50,596 nt of DNA. Source: Saprospiraceae bacterium (GTDB lineage Bacteria; Bacteroidota; Bacteroidia; Chitinophagales; Saprospiraceae). The stretch's first letter is position 1. Every line of letters begins with the position of its first letter. The translations under genes were made by a program, and so were the position numbers. The DNA is taken from positions 1 to 50,596 of the forward strand of contig JAIYAV010000383.1 of NCBI GenBank assembly GCA_027488855.1, written 5' to 3'. The notes beneath the pieces are model-generated. The model saw only the letters and a list, made by a program, of their open reading frames with translations, was not told the origin of the DNA and did not search any database. Positions 8,501-17,220 of this stretch are shown here, piece by piece.

Positions 8501-10258
8501 TTAAGCCGAAGCATCAACAATATTTTTATCGCCCTTCTCCGGCATCACCCCCTGCAAAATCCCCGCAATCCCCATCACCAACAAACATCCAATCAAGTTC
8601 AACCACAAATACGCCACCCGCACCGGAATAACCAAGCCAAACAGGTTCAAATCAATTTTGTACTCACTGAGCACATACACCACGATGACGATGATTTGGG
8701 TCAAAATAGCGGCAATGAACACCGCCCGTCCTTTTACTTTTGGCTGGAAAAAAGCCGCCAGAAACACCCCAAGGATGACCCCATAAAAGATGGAACCGAT
8801 AATGTTGACCGCCTGGATCAAATTGTCGAACAACTGGGCAGAAAAGGCAAAACCCAGGGAAATCAAACACCAGGCCGCCACGAAAAACTTGGACATCCGC
8901 AAATAATGCCGATCACTCGCCTCCGGTTTGTACAAGCGCTGGTAAATGTCGATTACCGTAGTGGTGGCCAGGGCATTGATTGCCGAAGCACCCGAGGAGC
9001 ACGCAGCAGCCAAAATCATGGCTATGAGTAAGCCTATCACTCCAATGGGCATGTATTGCAACACGTAAGAGATAAAAACATAGTCGGTATCCTTGGTAGC
9101 CGCGTTGGGCACATGGTCTTTAATCAGGGCTTTGGCATCTTCACGCAGTTGCAATTCGGTGGCGTGTAAGGTTTCTACTTCCGCTTGTGCCATAGCTGTA
9201 CCTTTGTCATCCCCACTGCGCATGGCCTGCATCATTTGGTCAACTGCTGTGCGCCGTTGTTCAAAAACCACTTTTTGCTGGGTTTCCAATACCTGATACT
9301 GCTCCGCTGCGCTGCCACTCAGGCGATTCACGTTGTTGGAATTGAAGTGCAATGGGGCTTGATTGAACAAGTAAAATACAAAAACCAGCACCCCTACCCC
9401 CAGAATCAGGAATTGCATGGGTACCTTGATCATGGCATTGAGCATCAAGCCCAAACGCCCCTCGGCCAGGGACTTACCACCCAAATAACGCGCTACCTGC
9501 GACTGGTCGGTGCCAAAATAGGAAATGGCCAAGAAGGCCCCCCCGATGATGCCCGACCAAAAATTATATCGATTGGATAAATCAAACTCAAAATCCACGA
9601 GGTTGACTTTGCCCATTTTACCCGCAATGCTCAGCGCATCGCTAAAATGGACATCGGAAGGCAATTGGAAAAAAACGATCCCCGCTGCCAAAAACAGGCC
9701 CAGCCAAATCACCGAAAACTGCAAGGTTTGGGTGTAACTCACTGCTTTGTAACCACCCACATAGGTATAGGCCAGAATCAGCCCAGCAATAAACAGAATG
9801 GTAAAATTCAGCGACCAACCCAACAATTGCGACATCACGATGGAAGGGGCAAAAAAGGACAAACCCGTGGAAAAGCCCCGCTGCAACAAAAACAAAAGCG
9901 CGGTAAACACCCGGGTATTCACGCCGAAACGATTTTCCAGGTATTCATAAGCGGTGTATATCTTGAGCTTGTAGTAGTACGGAATGACAAAAATGCTCAG
10001 AAAGATCATCGCCAAAGGCAAACCAAAATAAAACTGCACAAAGCGCATGCCATCTTCGTAAGCCTGGCCGGGCAAGGAGAGGAAGGTGACCGCACTGGCC
10101 TGGGTAGCCATGATGTTGAAACCAATGACCATCCAATTCAGGTCGTCGCTGCCGCGCATGTGGGTTTCCGAAGACCGGATATGGCGGGTTCTCCAGATTC
10201 CGTAAGCTGCGATTCCAATGAGGGTGGCCAGCATTACCAGCCAATCGATCCAATTCAT
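8501..10258 (-). CDS. Sodium/solute symporter (SSS family)
   Basis: 585 residues with about 13-14 hydrophobic helices. Family features: the N-terminal helix WIDWLVMLATLIGIAAYGIW, the conserved MIGFNIMATQASAVTFLSLPG-like region, GGYKAVSYTQTLQ, and AAACSSGASAINALAT in the later core. An unusually long hydrophilic loop with Gln/Glu-rich helices lies at about residues 305-365. SSS carriers use the Na+ gradient to import sugars, sialic acid, amino acids or vitamins. Its position between a PIG-L deacetylase and a secreted deacetylase-like protein points to a sugar derivative (inference). Confidence 0.93.
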   Translation of the reverse strand: MNWIDWLVMLATLIGIAAYGIWRTRHIRSSETHMRGSDDLNWMVIGFNIMATQASAVTFLSLPGQAYEDGMRFVQFYFGLPLAMIFLSIFVIPYYYKLKIYTAYEYLENRFGVNTRVFTALLFLLQRGFSTGLSFFAPSIVMSQLLGWSLNFTILFIAGLILAYTYVGGYKAVSYTQTLQFSVIWLGLFLAAGIVFFQLPSDVHFSDALSIAGKMGKVNLVDFEFDLSNRYNFWSGIIGGAFLAISYFGTDQSQVARYLGGKSLAEGRLGLMLNAMIKVPMQFLILGVGVLVFVFYLFNQAPLHFNSNNVNRLSGSAAEQYQVLETQQKVVFEQRRTAVDQMMQAMRSGDDKGTAMAQAEVETLHATELQLREDAKALIKDHVPNAATKDTDYVFISYVLQYMPIGVIGLLIAMILAAACSSGASAINALATTTVIDIYQRLYKPEASDRHYLRMSKFFVAAWCLISLGFAFSAQLFDNLIQAVNIIGSIFYGVILGVFLAAFFQPKVKGRAVFIAAILTQIIVIVVYVLSEYKIDLNLFGLVIPVRVAYLWLNLIGCLLVMGIAGILQGVMPEKGDKNIVDASA

Positions 10259-10264
10259 AGGTTG

Positions 10265-10378
10265 TCAGGCAAATAATCGAGTAATCAAATAAAACAATAC
10301 AATCAACACTGCATTGAATACAAAGACCAGGAAATAAACTTGATTCCAGGACTTGAAAAAGGGTGGTCTATCGAGCAT
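10265..10378 (-). CDS. Small single-helix membrane protein, 37 residues
   Basis: An ORF of 37 residues starts at the ATG at 10378 (MLDRPPFFKSWN...) and ends 6 bases before the symporter start. It has a polar N-terminus and one transmembrane helix (residues about 13-34, YFLVFVFNAVLIVLFYLI). The close coupling to the symporter suggests an accessory subunit or assembly factor, similar to small membrane proteins seen beside SSS carriers. A longer reading from a GTG upstream would run into the palindromic repeat and is less likely. Confidence 0.6.
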   Translation of the reverse strand: MLDRPPFFKSWNQVYFLVFVFNAVLIVLFYLITRLFA

Positions 10379-10390
10379 ATATGTAAGGTT

Positions 10391-10590
10391 TAAACATGAA
10401 TCATCCCAAATTTCTTGAACATCACGAAAGCGACATTTTTTTATCACAAAGGAAAAAAAGAGGACACAAAGGACACAAAGCGAAGCGTCGTCTACGTCTA
10501 ACTTTGTGCCCTTTGTGCTTCTTTGTGCTTTCTTTGTGAAAATTATGTCGCTTTGGGTTTATTTTGAAAATTCGGGATGATTCATGTTTA
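10391..10590. repeat. 200-bp periodic-arm palindrome (CACAAAG type)
   Basis: The outer ends TAAACATGAATCATCCC (10391-10407) and GGGATGATTCATGTTTA (10574-10590) are exact inverted repeats. Inside, the left arm carries repeats of GGACACAAA (about 10445-10480) and the right arm CTTTGTGCC / CTTTGTGCTT (about 10502-10538). The spacer contains GCGAAGCGTCGTC and ends CGTCTAA. The right end includes the stop codon of the PIG-L gene. A relative with the same CGTCTAACTTTGTGCCC core lies at 34171-34263. It can fold as a large hairpin that would also end the PIG-L transcript. Confidence 0.85.
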
Positions 10591-13098
10591 TTTCCCAATC
10601 GAAATCATATTCGCAAAAAGCCGGAACGCCCCTGGAACGCCCGCAGGCAATTGCCGGAACCAGGAATAACCCGTATAAATGTAATACCCCGATCCATATT
10701 TGGCCACCAGCAAACCACCATCGCGGGCGGGTTCCCCAGGGTCATTGGACGAGAGGATGGCGTCAAAATTCGTTTTGTCCCAATCATTCGGGAAATACAA
10801 GCCACGTTCTTGCACCCAGCCGCTGAAGTCCTGAGCCGTAATTTTGTTGGGTTGATTCAGGATTTTGTGCTCAGGTTTCAGGAAACGAACCTCGGCATTT
10901 TCATCGGTCACCCGATCACGGGACACACTCAATTTATAGGGGGCCAATTCACTGGCTTCGACTTTGTACTCAAAGTTGGTATTGTATTGTACGATCAATG
11001 TGCCTCCTTTGCGGGTGTACTCCATCAAATTGGTTTGCCGATAGGACAAAGCGTCGATGGTATTGTAGGCCCGAATCCCCATGATGACGGCATCGTATTT
11101 GGCCAGGTTTTCGGGAGTGAGGTCTTTTTCACCCAGCATGTCTACTTTATAGCCGATCTGTTGCAAGCTGGCGGGAATGTCGTCTCCTGCCCCAGCTACG
11201 TACCCCAATAGTTGCCCCGCTTTTTTCAACTCGATGTGGGCTACCTTGGCTTCAGCATTGAGCAACACGGTTTGAGCCGGAATATGGTCGTACTTGATTT
11301 CGAGCATTTCCTTGCTGTAATTCTGCCCATCAATGGTCGCTACCGGGAAAATTTTTCCTTCGCTGGCCCCTGATGGAGGCGTGACCATAAATTTGATGCT
11401 CTTCTCATCACCTTTTTTGGCAATGCTGAAATTGGCCTCAGCGGGTTCCACTTTCCAGCCACTCGGCACACCCAATTTGAGGGTTCCGCTGATGTTTCCT
11501 TTCCCGGCTTTTACTTGTATGCTAACCGGCTTGGCAGCGTTGTCGGCGAATACCAATACTTTTTCACTCACTTTAGTAAACACAGGGGGAATGATCTCGA
11601 AAGGGCGGTAAATTTCTCCTTTGGCCGGGTCTGCATCCTTGTACACAATGTCCGTTTCGTAGACGATGGGAACCCCCGCGATTTTATAGTGGTAACGAGC
11701 CTTGAAAGCGCGTTGCGTTTCGGGTTTGCCCCGCATTTGTTGATCTTTCACGGCATACATGCCTGTCGTGCCAGGCTCAGTCAGCCAATAAGCGCTGGTA
11801 TAGGCCATGTCTTTGTTCAGGCGCACTTTACGCGGCCAGATCAGTCCCTGGTTGTTGGCCAACGGCTTGTTGAATACGGTATCCAGCCCAATCGGATCGA
11901 TGCTCACTTTATCCAACACCACGATGGCCGGACTGCGGTTGATGACCTCGGTACGGATGGTCATTTCGTCGCCAGGAGCAGCAGAAAAATCGGCAGTGGC
12001 TGTTTCGTGGTAAAGGCCCAAACAGGCTTTGATCACGTCTTTGATCTCCACCAATTTCACCCTTTTCCAATATCCGTCAGGCAGTTTTTCAATCAATTGA
12101 TAGGCTTTGACCAGTTCAGGTACACTGGCCGCTGGATTGTCGAAGCGAAATTTGGTTTGCACTGCCGCCAAGATGACACCGATGGGTGCCCCACCGGGTA
12201 CGCGGGTCCAGGTGGTATTGATGCCTTCAAAGAGGTCGGTTTTACTTTTGGGTTCGTCGCCTTTGATGAATTCGAGGTACTCCTGACTGGTACCCCGGGT
12301 ACCCATCGAACCGAAGCCCTGGCAACGGTGTGAACTGCGGCTTTCGGCAGCAATTTCAGTATTGGATTTGCCCAGATTGGGGAAATATCCTCCAGCTTCT
12401 ACACTGAATAGTTTAGATTTATCGGCTTTTTCAAAAGCGGCGCGGCTGCCAAAGAAAAACCAGGAGATGTTGAAAAACGTACGGCGGGGCTGCCAGGGCT
12501 TGACGTAAGCCAATTGCTCAGGATAAGCCTGGGGGTTGTTGGCCAAGTCAAATGCCTCTACCGAAAGGACGGCAGAAGCCGTGTGGTGGCCGTGGGTAGT
12601 GCCTGCGGTGCGGTGGTCAAAACGATTGATGATCACGTCGGGTTGCCATTGGCGAATGGCCCATACAACGTCGCCCAAAACATCGTTGCGATCCCAGGTT
12701 TGGAAAGTTTCAGCAGGGTTTTTGGAAAACCCAAAATCATTGGCGCGAGTGAACATCTGCTTGCCCCCATCAATACGCCGGGCCGCCAGCAGTTCCTGGG
12801 TACGCAACAAACCCAGCAGTTCCCGAATTTCGGGACCAATCAGGTTTTGTCCGCCATCCCCACGCGTAAGCGACAGGTAAGCCACATTGGCCTTGCGCTC
12901 ATTGGCAAGATAAGAGATAAACAGGGTATTTTCATCGTCGGGGTGCGCCGCAATGTACAGGGCTGAACCTAAAAAATTCAGCTTCTTGACGGCTTCATAA
13001 ATTTCCCCGGAGGTGTAACGTTTGGGTGCCTGGGCACGGATGGAAGTAAATGGAAGGCTGAATGCCAAAAGGAAAAAGAGTATACTCCAACGCTGCAT
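10588..13098 (-). CDS. Secreted PIG-L family deacetylase with C-terminal ThuA-like domain
   Basis: 836 residues from the ATG at 13098, which opens a good signal peptide (cleavage near SIRAQA). An ATG 16 codons upstream lies before the likely promoter (13136-13143) and is rejected. Residues about 30-240 are a PIG-L/LmbE domain with the zinc motif AHPDDE and THGHHTAS, which remove N-acetyl groups from GlcNAc-type sugars. Middle beta-rich domains follow (about 330-620). The C-terminal part (about 640-836; VIMGIRAYNT, GGTLIVQYNTNFEYK) looks like a GATase1/ThuA-like fold. It is the first gene of a run with the small membrane protein, symporter and deacetylase-like protein. Confidence 0.88.
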   Translation of the reverse strand: MQRWSILFFLLAFSLPFTSIRAQAPKRYTSGEIYEAVKKLNFLGSALYIAAHPDDENTLFISYLANERKANVAYLSLTRGDGGQNLIGPEIRELLGLLRTQELLAARRIDGGKQMFTRANDFGFSKNPAETFQTWDRNDVLGDVVWAIRQWQPDVIINRFDHRTAGTTHGHHTASAVLSVEAFDLANNPQAYPEQLAYVKPWQPRRTFFNISWFFFGSRAAFEKADKSKLFSVEAGGYFPNLGKSNTEIAAESRSSHRCQGFGSMGTRGTSQEYLEFIKGDEPKSKTDLFEGINTTWTRVPGGAPIGVILAAVQTKFRFDNPAASVPELVKAYQLIEKLPDGYWKRVKLVEIKDVIKACLGLYHETATADFSAAPGDEMTIRTEVINRSPAIVVLDKVSIDPIGLDTVFNKPLANNQGLIWPRKVRLNKDMAYTSAYWLTEPGTTGMYAVKDQQMRGKPETQRAFKARYHYKIAGVPIVYETDIVYKDADPAKGEIYRPFEIIPPVFTKVSEKVLVFADNAAKPVSIQVKAGKGNISGTLKLGVPSGWKVEPAEANFSIAKKGDEKSIKFMVTPPSGASEGKIFPVATIDGQNYSKEMLEIKYDHIPAQTVLLNAEAKVAHIELKKAGQLLGYVAGAGDDIPASLQQIGYKVDMLGEKDLTPENLAKYDAVIMGIRAYNTIDALSYRQTNLMEYTRKGGTLIVQYNTNFEYKVEASELAPYKLSVSRDRVTDENAEVRFLKPEHKILNQPNKITAQDFSGWVQERGLYFPNDWDKTNFDAILSSNDPGEPARDGGLLVAKYGSGYYIYTGYSWFRQLPAGVPGAFRLFANMISIGK

Positions 13099-13135
13099 AG
13101 GTGATTCGGTTTTGTTGCGGTAAAATCGAGTGCAG

Positions 13136-13143
13136 CAAATATA
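13136..13143 (-). promoter_or_regulatory. Putative -7 box of the PIG-L gene
   Basis: The minus strand reads TATATTTG, matching the Bacteroidota TAnnTTTG box. No clear TTG lies 19-22 bases upstream. The predicted start of transcription is near 13128, giving a ~30-base leader to the ATG at 13098. Confidence 0.4.
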
Positions 13144-13280
13144 CATTTTGAAATGCAGAAAGTTGGGGAAAGATGGGTATTAGGTCGTTTTGAGTGCGTA
13201 TGGGGGGAAAATGGGATGTAAATGCAAGATTTAGAAAAGAAAGCCCATGAATAACAGGCTTCCTTTCATTCAGGTAGTGG

Positions 13281-13637
13281 TTATTTCCTTTTTGGCAAAG
13301 CCTGGCGAGTCCACAACGCGCCCAGCAAATCGACAACCCCAAAAAGAATCAAAGTTGGCCCTGCCATTTTTAAGAGCACGAAAGCTCCAAAAAACAAAAT
13401 CACGGTCATGCGAGAAGTAACGGTCATGCGGAAAAAGGTGACCAAATCGGACTTGGCGGCCTCCCAATAATAATAGGCCAGAGTAAGCACAAACATTCCA
13501 ATAACCCGAATCCATACTTCGGAGGTTGAAGGCAGTTGGAATAGGTTCAAGAGCATATTCGGGACAATCAGAAGGGTAAGTCCCAGTCCTACCAGATAAA
13601 TAGAAAAGTAAAAAATGGTTTTTGCTGCTGCACTCAT
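13281..13637 (-). CDS. Small four-helix membrane protein, unknown function
   Basis: 118 residues from the ATG at 13637; an upstream TTG at 13697 would add 20 residues but lies at or before the predicted -7 box (TACATTTG, minus strand, 13695-13702). About four hydrophobic helices: 7-30, 38-55, 72-90 and 92-108. No family motif is recognised. It stands alone between the PIG-L gene and the toxin-antitoxin pair. Confidence 0.65.
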   Translation of the reverse strand: MSAAAKTIFYFSIYLVGLGLTLLIVPNMLLNLFQLPSTSEVWIRVIGMFVLTLAYYYWEAAKSDLVTFFRMTVTSRMTVILFFGAFVLLKMAGPTLILFGVVDLLGALWTRQALPKRK

Positions 13638-13694
13638 ATGATTAGGATTTAAGGTGACAAGGGGGGCATAAGCACAGCCGGGCGATTGTTTTTC

Positions 13695-13702
13695 CAAATG
13701 TA
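13695..13702 (-). promoter_or_regulatory. Putative -7 box upstream of the small membrane protein
   Basis: The minus strand reads TACATTTG, an exact match to TAnnTTTG, 58 bases before the ATG at 13637. The -33 element is not clear. Confidence 0.4.
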
Positions 13703-13756
13703 AAAAATTGATTCAATAAAGGTGAGAATCGAGGTCTAAAATCTAAAATACCACCA

Positions 13757-14107
13757 TTAAGCTCGAAGCTCCGACAAAATTTCCTGCAAATTCTCTTTCA
13801 AAGGAGGAAGGTTCAATGTAATAATATCCCAAATGCTTTTGTCATCAACTCCGAAATACTCATGAATCAGAATATTTCGCAGACCAATAATTTGACGCCA
13901 GGGTACATTGGGGTACTGAGCTATTAAATCTGGAGAAATCCGATTTGCGGCTTCTCCTACAATACCTAGCTGCCTAATGCAGGCATCTAAGCGCATGTTA
14001 TCTTGTTGAAACTGTTCAAAGGTGATTTTTTGAGTGTAGGACTCTATGGTTTTTATGGCTTTAAGCATGTGCTCTATCCGCCCTTTATCTCCAAACCTAT
14101 CGGGCAT
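13757..14107 (-). CDS. hepT: HepT-like ribonuclease toxin (DUF86)
   Basis: 116 residues, all-helical. The catalytic HEPN motif R-x4-H-x-Y is seen as RNILIHEY (about residues 83-90), the RNase centre of HepT toxins. The family length matches (about 110-140). The start overlaps the last 11 bases of the upstream nucleotidyltransferase gene, so the two are translationally coupled. HepT cleaves RNA and is neutralised when MntA transfers AMP to its Tyr. Confidence 0.9.
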   Translation of the reverse strand: MPDRFGDKGRIEHMLKAIKTIESYTQKITFEQFQQDNMRLDACIRQLGIVGEAANRISPDLIAQYPNVPWRQIIGLRNILIHEYFGVDDKSIWDIITLNLPPLKENLQEILSELRA

Positions 14108-14390
14108 AAATCAACGTTTTTTCTTGATGAATTGTCGGGCCAATAAACTCTGAAAGCCCTCGCGACGACACCAAATCCACTTCACGGCCCAATAGGTCTT
14201 CAAGGTCTAATTTCATGCCGACAAACTCAAGACCCACAGGTTGCGTGTAATCGAGTTCTACTAAAATATCCACGTCACTTTTTTCTTCAGCTTCCCCTCG
14301 CACAAACGAACCAAATAGATAAGCCTTCAAGACAGGCTTGTCTTGAAAATAGTGACGAATCGTTTGTACTTGTTGGTCGTTGAGGTACAT
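14097..14390 (-). CDS. mntA: MntA-like nucleotidyltransferase antitoxin
   Basis: 97 residues, a minimal nucleotidyltransferase (NTP_transf_2). It shows GSFVRGEAEEKSDVDILVEL: the G-S motif followed ten residues later by D-x-D, which binds the metal and nucleotide. In characterised MntA/HepT pairs this enzyme AMPylates the toxin on the RX4HXY tyrosine. It is immediately upstream of hepT with an 11-base overlap, antitoxin first. Confidence 0.9.
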   Translation of the reverse strand: MYLNDQQVQTIRHYFQDKPVLKAYLFGSFVRGEAEEKSDVDILVELDYTQPVGLEFVGMKLDLEDLLGREVDLVSSRGLSEFIGPTIHQEKTLIYAR

Positions 14391-14504
14391 TTTTAGTGTT
14401 TGACTGGATAAAATTAGGTTTTTTTAGGGGCTTATACAAGATTCCTTTGACCCAACTCAGACAAAAAAATGAATAATTTTGTCTGAAACATGTTTTTGAA
14501 ATCA

Positions 14505-14542
14505 GGTTTCAGACAGAAAAAATGATTTTTTTGTCTGAAACC
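14505..14542 (-). terminator. Hairpin between otsAB and mntA
   Basis: Arms 14505-14515 (GGTTTCAGACA) and 14532-14542 (TGTCTGAAACC) pair exactly; the loop is A-rich then T-rich and can extend the stem. A third TGTCTGAAAC word lies at 14480-14489. It sits downstream of the minus-strand otsAB gene and upstream of mntA, fitting a terminator or an operator site for the toxin-antitoxin promoter. Confidence 0.5.
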
Positions 14543-14575
14543 TAAAAATAGCTACTTTTAAATAGACCAAAAAAT

Positions 14576-16765
14576 CTAAAACCCCGCCGTCACCAACTCC
14601 GCCAACAGCCCCCGTACCTCTTCCACATTCGCCAGCGTATACCGCGCAGCACTCTGCTCCAGCCCAACTTTCACCGTAAAAGAATGTTCCTCTGGCAATA
14701 CCCGAAATACATCCTCATCCGTGCGGTCATCGCCGATGGCCAATACAAAATCCCAGTCTTGCTCATTGAGCCAGCTCAGGGTCGCTTTGCCTTTGCTCAC
14801 ACTGGCATGTTTGACTTCCACTACTTTGTTGCCTTCCAGTACTTGCAGGTCGAGGTTGGCGGTGATGTACAAAAGCCCGTCGCGGATTTCGCGTACCCGT
14901 TTTTCGCCCAGGTCGCGGTCGATGCGGCGGTAATGCCAGGCCAGGGAGTAATCTTTTTCTTCTACAAATGAGCCGGGCGTACGTTCCACCAGGTGTTCCA
15001 GCACCGGGCGAATATCTGTTTTCCAGGTATTGGACAAGCCCGGGTTGATTTTCCACTGCCCATTGCGTTTGATCCACACGCCGTGTTCGCCAGCCATGTC
15101 GATGCCGAGTGGGCCGAGCCAGGTTTGGAGGGTTTGGTGGTCACGGCCACTATTGATAATCAATTTGTTGCCCACAATGCTACTCAACTGGCTCAACAAA
15201 CGCATCAAATCCGCGTCGGGCGCAACTGCCTGGGGATCGGGATGAAAGGACATCAGGGTACCATCGTAATCCAGGATGATCAGGCGATTCTGGGCACTGC
15301 GGTATTTCTCCAGCAGGGCATTGCGGTGGGGGCCATGCAAGAGTACCATGTTGTTGAAGGCTTGTTGTTGTTCCATGAGTCGTTTTTGTTCCTGCACAAA
15401 AGTATTCGCCCAATGTTTGACATTGTAGCGTTTGAGGTGTTGTTGCATGGTTTCCATGCGCCAAACCTGCTCATTTTCGTTCATTTCCAGAGCCTGTTTG
15501 ATCACCTCCGCCATCTTGTTGATGTCGTGCGGGTTGACCAGCAAGGCGGAGCTCAACTCATTGGCAGCCCCGGCCATTTCGCTGAGGATGAGTACGCCCC
15601 GTTTGTGTTCATCCTTGGCGGCGATGTATTCTTTGGCCACCAGGTTCATGCCATCCCGTAGGGGCGTGATCATCGCGATGTCCGCTACCTGGTACAAGGT
15701 ACTCAACTCATTAAAATTTAGGGAGCGGTACAGGTATTGGATCGGCATCCAGTCAAAGGTACCGTAGGCACTGTTGAGTTTGCCGACCAGGGTATCGATG
15801 CTCTGCTTGAGCTTGCGGTAATTGTCCACGTTGGAACGGGAAGGCACCGCAATCAGCACCAGCGACACCTTGCCAATGTATTCCGGGTAGCGCTCGATGA
15901 ACTGTTCAAAAGCCTTGATGCGCTGCGGAATCCCTTTCGTATAGTCCAGTCGATCGATGGAAATGATGATGCGGCGATTCCTGGCCAGTTGTTTGATTTT
16001 GAACGAATCGTCGTTGGCAAACAAATCGATACCGGGGTGGGCATATTTTTCATAATCAATCCCCATCGGGAAAACGTCCACATTGATCAGGCGATTGCCT
16101 ACGCGCAGTTTGCCGTACAAGTGCTCGTGCCCGCCCAAACGGTAGGCCGCACTGAGGAAGTGGCGCATGTAGCCAAAGGTGTGGAAACCGATTTGATCGG
16201 CGCCCAAAAGACCTTTCAACAATGCTTCGCGCCAGGGCAATACCCGAAAAATCTCGTAAGAAGGAAAGGGAATGTGTAGAAAAAATCCAATCGAGTTCCG
16301 GGGCGCAAACTCGCGGATCATCGCAGGCAACAGCATCAATTGATAATCGTGCACCCAAATGAGGTCATCGGGCTGGATGATGGGTTTGAGGGCTTCCGCA
16401 AATTTTTGATTGACCAAACTGTAAGCCTCCCAATATTCGTCCTGATAGGTGGTGTATTGAGTAAAATAGTGAAAATGCGGCCAGATGGTTTTGTTGCTAA
16501 ATCCCTCGTAGTAGAGCTCAATTTCTTTTTTGCTCAAAAAAACGGGGACCAATCCGGTTTTGAGCAGGTCTTCACGCACCTGATTCTGGGTTGCCAGATC
16601 AACAATTTCTTCCCCAGGCCAGCCCACCCAAACCCGCTCCAGGGAGTCATCCAACGAGTTGAGCCCCGTAGCCAGGCCTCCCGCACTGGATGAATAACTT
16701 AAGCCCGCGCCATTTTGCTGAATGGTGAGGGGAAGTCGGTTGGAGATGATGACGATGCGGCTCAT
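14576..16765 (-). CDS. otsAB: Fused trehalose-6-phosphate synthase/phosphatase
   Basis: 729 residues, both trehalose enzymes in one chain. Residues 1-470 are GT20 synthase: WVHDYQLMLLP, HIPFPSYEIFR, SIDRLDYTKGI and PLRDGMNLVAKE, which bind UDP-glucose and glucose-6-phosphate. Residues about 490-729 are HAD phosphatase OtsB: DYDGTL nucleophile motif, SGRD, VEVKH and GDDRTDED acidic pair. The product is trehalose, an osmolyte and desiccation protectant. The fusion lets trehalose-6-phosphate pass directly between active sites (known for Bacteroidota and eukaryotic fusions; inferred here). The ATG at 16765 starts the typical IVIISNRLP motif. Confidence 0.97.
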   Translation of the reverse strand: MSRIVIISNRLPLTIQQNGAGLSYSSSAGGLATGLNSLDDSLERVWVGWPGEEIVDLATQNQVREDLLKTGLVPVFLSKKEIELYYEGFSNKTIWPHFHYFTQYTTYQDEYWEAYSLVNQKFAEALKPIIQPDDLIWVHDYQLMLLPAMIREFAPRNSIGFFLHIPFPSYEIFRVLPWREALLKGLLGADQIGFHTFGYMRHFLSAAYRLGGHEHLYGKLRVGNRLINVDVFPMGIDYEKYAHPGIDLFANDDSFKIKQLARNRRIIISIDRLDYTKGIPQRIKAFEQFIERYPEYIGKVSLVLIAVPSRSNVDNYRKLKQSIDTLVGKLNSAYGTFDWMPIQYLYRSLNFNELSTLYQVADIAMITPLRDGMNLVAKEYIAAKDEHKRGVLILSEMAGAANELSSALLVNPHDINKMAEVIKQALEMNENEQVWRMETMQQHLKRYNVKHWANTFVQEQKRLMEQQQAFNNMVLLHGPHRNALLEKYRSAQNRLIILDYDGTLMSFHPDPQAVAPDADLMRLLSQLSSIVGNKLIINSGRDHQTLQTWLGPLGIDMAGEHGVWIKRNGQWKINPGLSNTWKTDIRPVLEHLVERTPGSFVEEKDYSLAWHYRRIDRDLGEKRVREIRDGLLYITANLDLQVLEGNKVVEVKHASVSKGKATLSWLNEQDWDFVLAIGDDRTDEDVFRVLPEEHSFTVKVGLEQSAARYTLANVEEVRGLLAELVTAGF

Positions 16766-16782
16766 TGATTGAGAATTTCGGA

Positions 16783-16932
16783 TCTCGGATTTCGGATTTC
16801 GGATGGAGCGTTGCCTTTGGCATTTATAGCTCGTTTAGTGTTTGGTTTTCAGTTTTGAAAACCAAATTGGGATTAATCAAAATTCCTGAACGCAAGCAGT
16901 AGCCAAAATCCGCAATCTCGAAATCCAAAATG
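16783..16932. repeat. Degenerate periodic-arm palindrome (GGATTTC type)
   Basis: The left arm at 16783-16815 repeats TTTCGGA words; the right arm at about 16907-16932 (AAAATCCGCAATCTCGAAATCC) is its imperfect complement. The spacer contains an internal hairpin, GGTTTTC/GAAAACC, at about 16842-16863. Architecture matches the palindromes at 10391, 25839, 28542, 34171 and 38894 though the words differ. It lies just upstream of otsAB. Confidence 0.55.
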
Positions 16933-16965
16933 AAAAAGGCGAGCCTACGATCTGGCCCGCCTAGT
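16933..16965 (-). terminator. Terminator after the unknown 462-residue gene
   Basis: Arms 16937-16945 and 16954-16962 pair (AGGCGAGCC / GGCCCGCCT with one mismatch). On the minus strand a run of T follows (complement of 16933-16937). It would stop transcription from the gene ending at 17221 or isolate otsAB. Confidence 0.65.
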
Positions 16966-17045
16966 AACATCTTTCAACTATTTCATTCATAAAGTCCGGC
17001 TTACTCCGTCCTAATGAACATATTGTCTTTTGGGAGCAGAGGACA

Positions 17046-17187
17046 TCAATTGCCACGTGCTTTAGCGCGTGGGTCGAGGTTCATCCTCTTGATAGGGCTT
17101 TAGCCCAAGCCTTAATGCTTAAGTGAGGGCTGAAGCCCAATTCAAAGTTGCACTCCGAATCCACGAGCTAAAGCACGTGGCAATTGA
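17046..17187. repeat. Diverged copy of the RAYT-linked double-hairpin repeat
   Basis: A 142-bp unit bounded by TCAATTG and CAATTGA. Outer stem: GCCACGTGCTTTAGCGCGTGG at the left and CCACGAGCTAAAGCACGTGGC at the right. Inner elements: GGGCTTTAGCCC and GGGCTGAAGCCC. The unit matches the 143-144-bp units at 49419 and 50403 in length and layout, but the outer stem words differ on both sides so that pairing is kept. No gene lies in 16766-17220. Confidence 0.8.
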
Positions 17188-17220
17188 AACCCTCCAAGCA
17201 AAATTTGCAGTAGTGTGGGC

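Noticed and set aside
8462-9031. Open frame on the plus strand opposite the symporter
   Set aside because: His/Gln/Asn-rich translation typical of an antisense frame of a membrane protein gene.
10441-10540. CRISPR-like array from the repeated CACAAAGG words
   Set aside because: Words are 7-10 bases, contiguous and arranged as an inverted pair, with no spacers and no cas genes.
11515-12333. Long open frame on the plus strand opposite the PIG-L gene
   Set aside because: It mirrors codon structure of the real gene, has atypical composition and no recognisable domain.
15737-16279. Open frame on the plus strand opposite otsAB
   Set aside because: A shadow of a strongly recognised gene; product has no family features.
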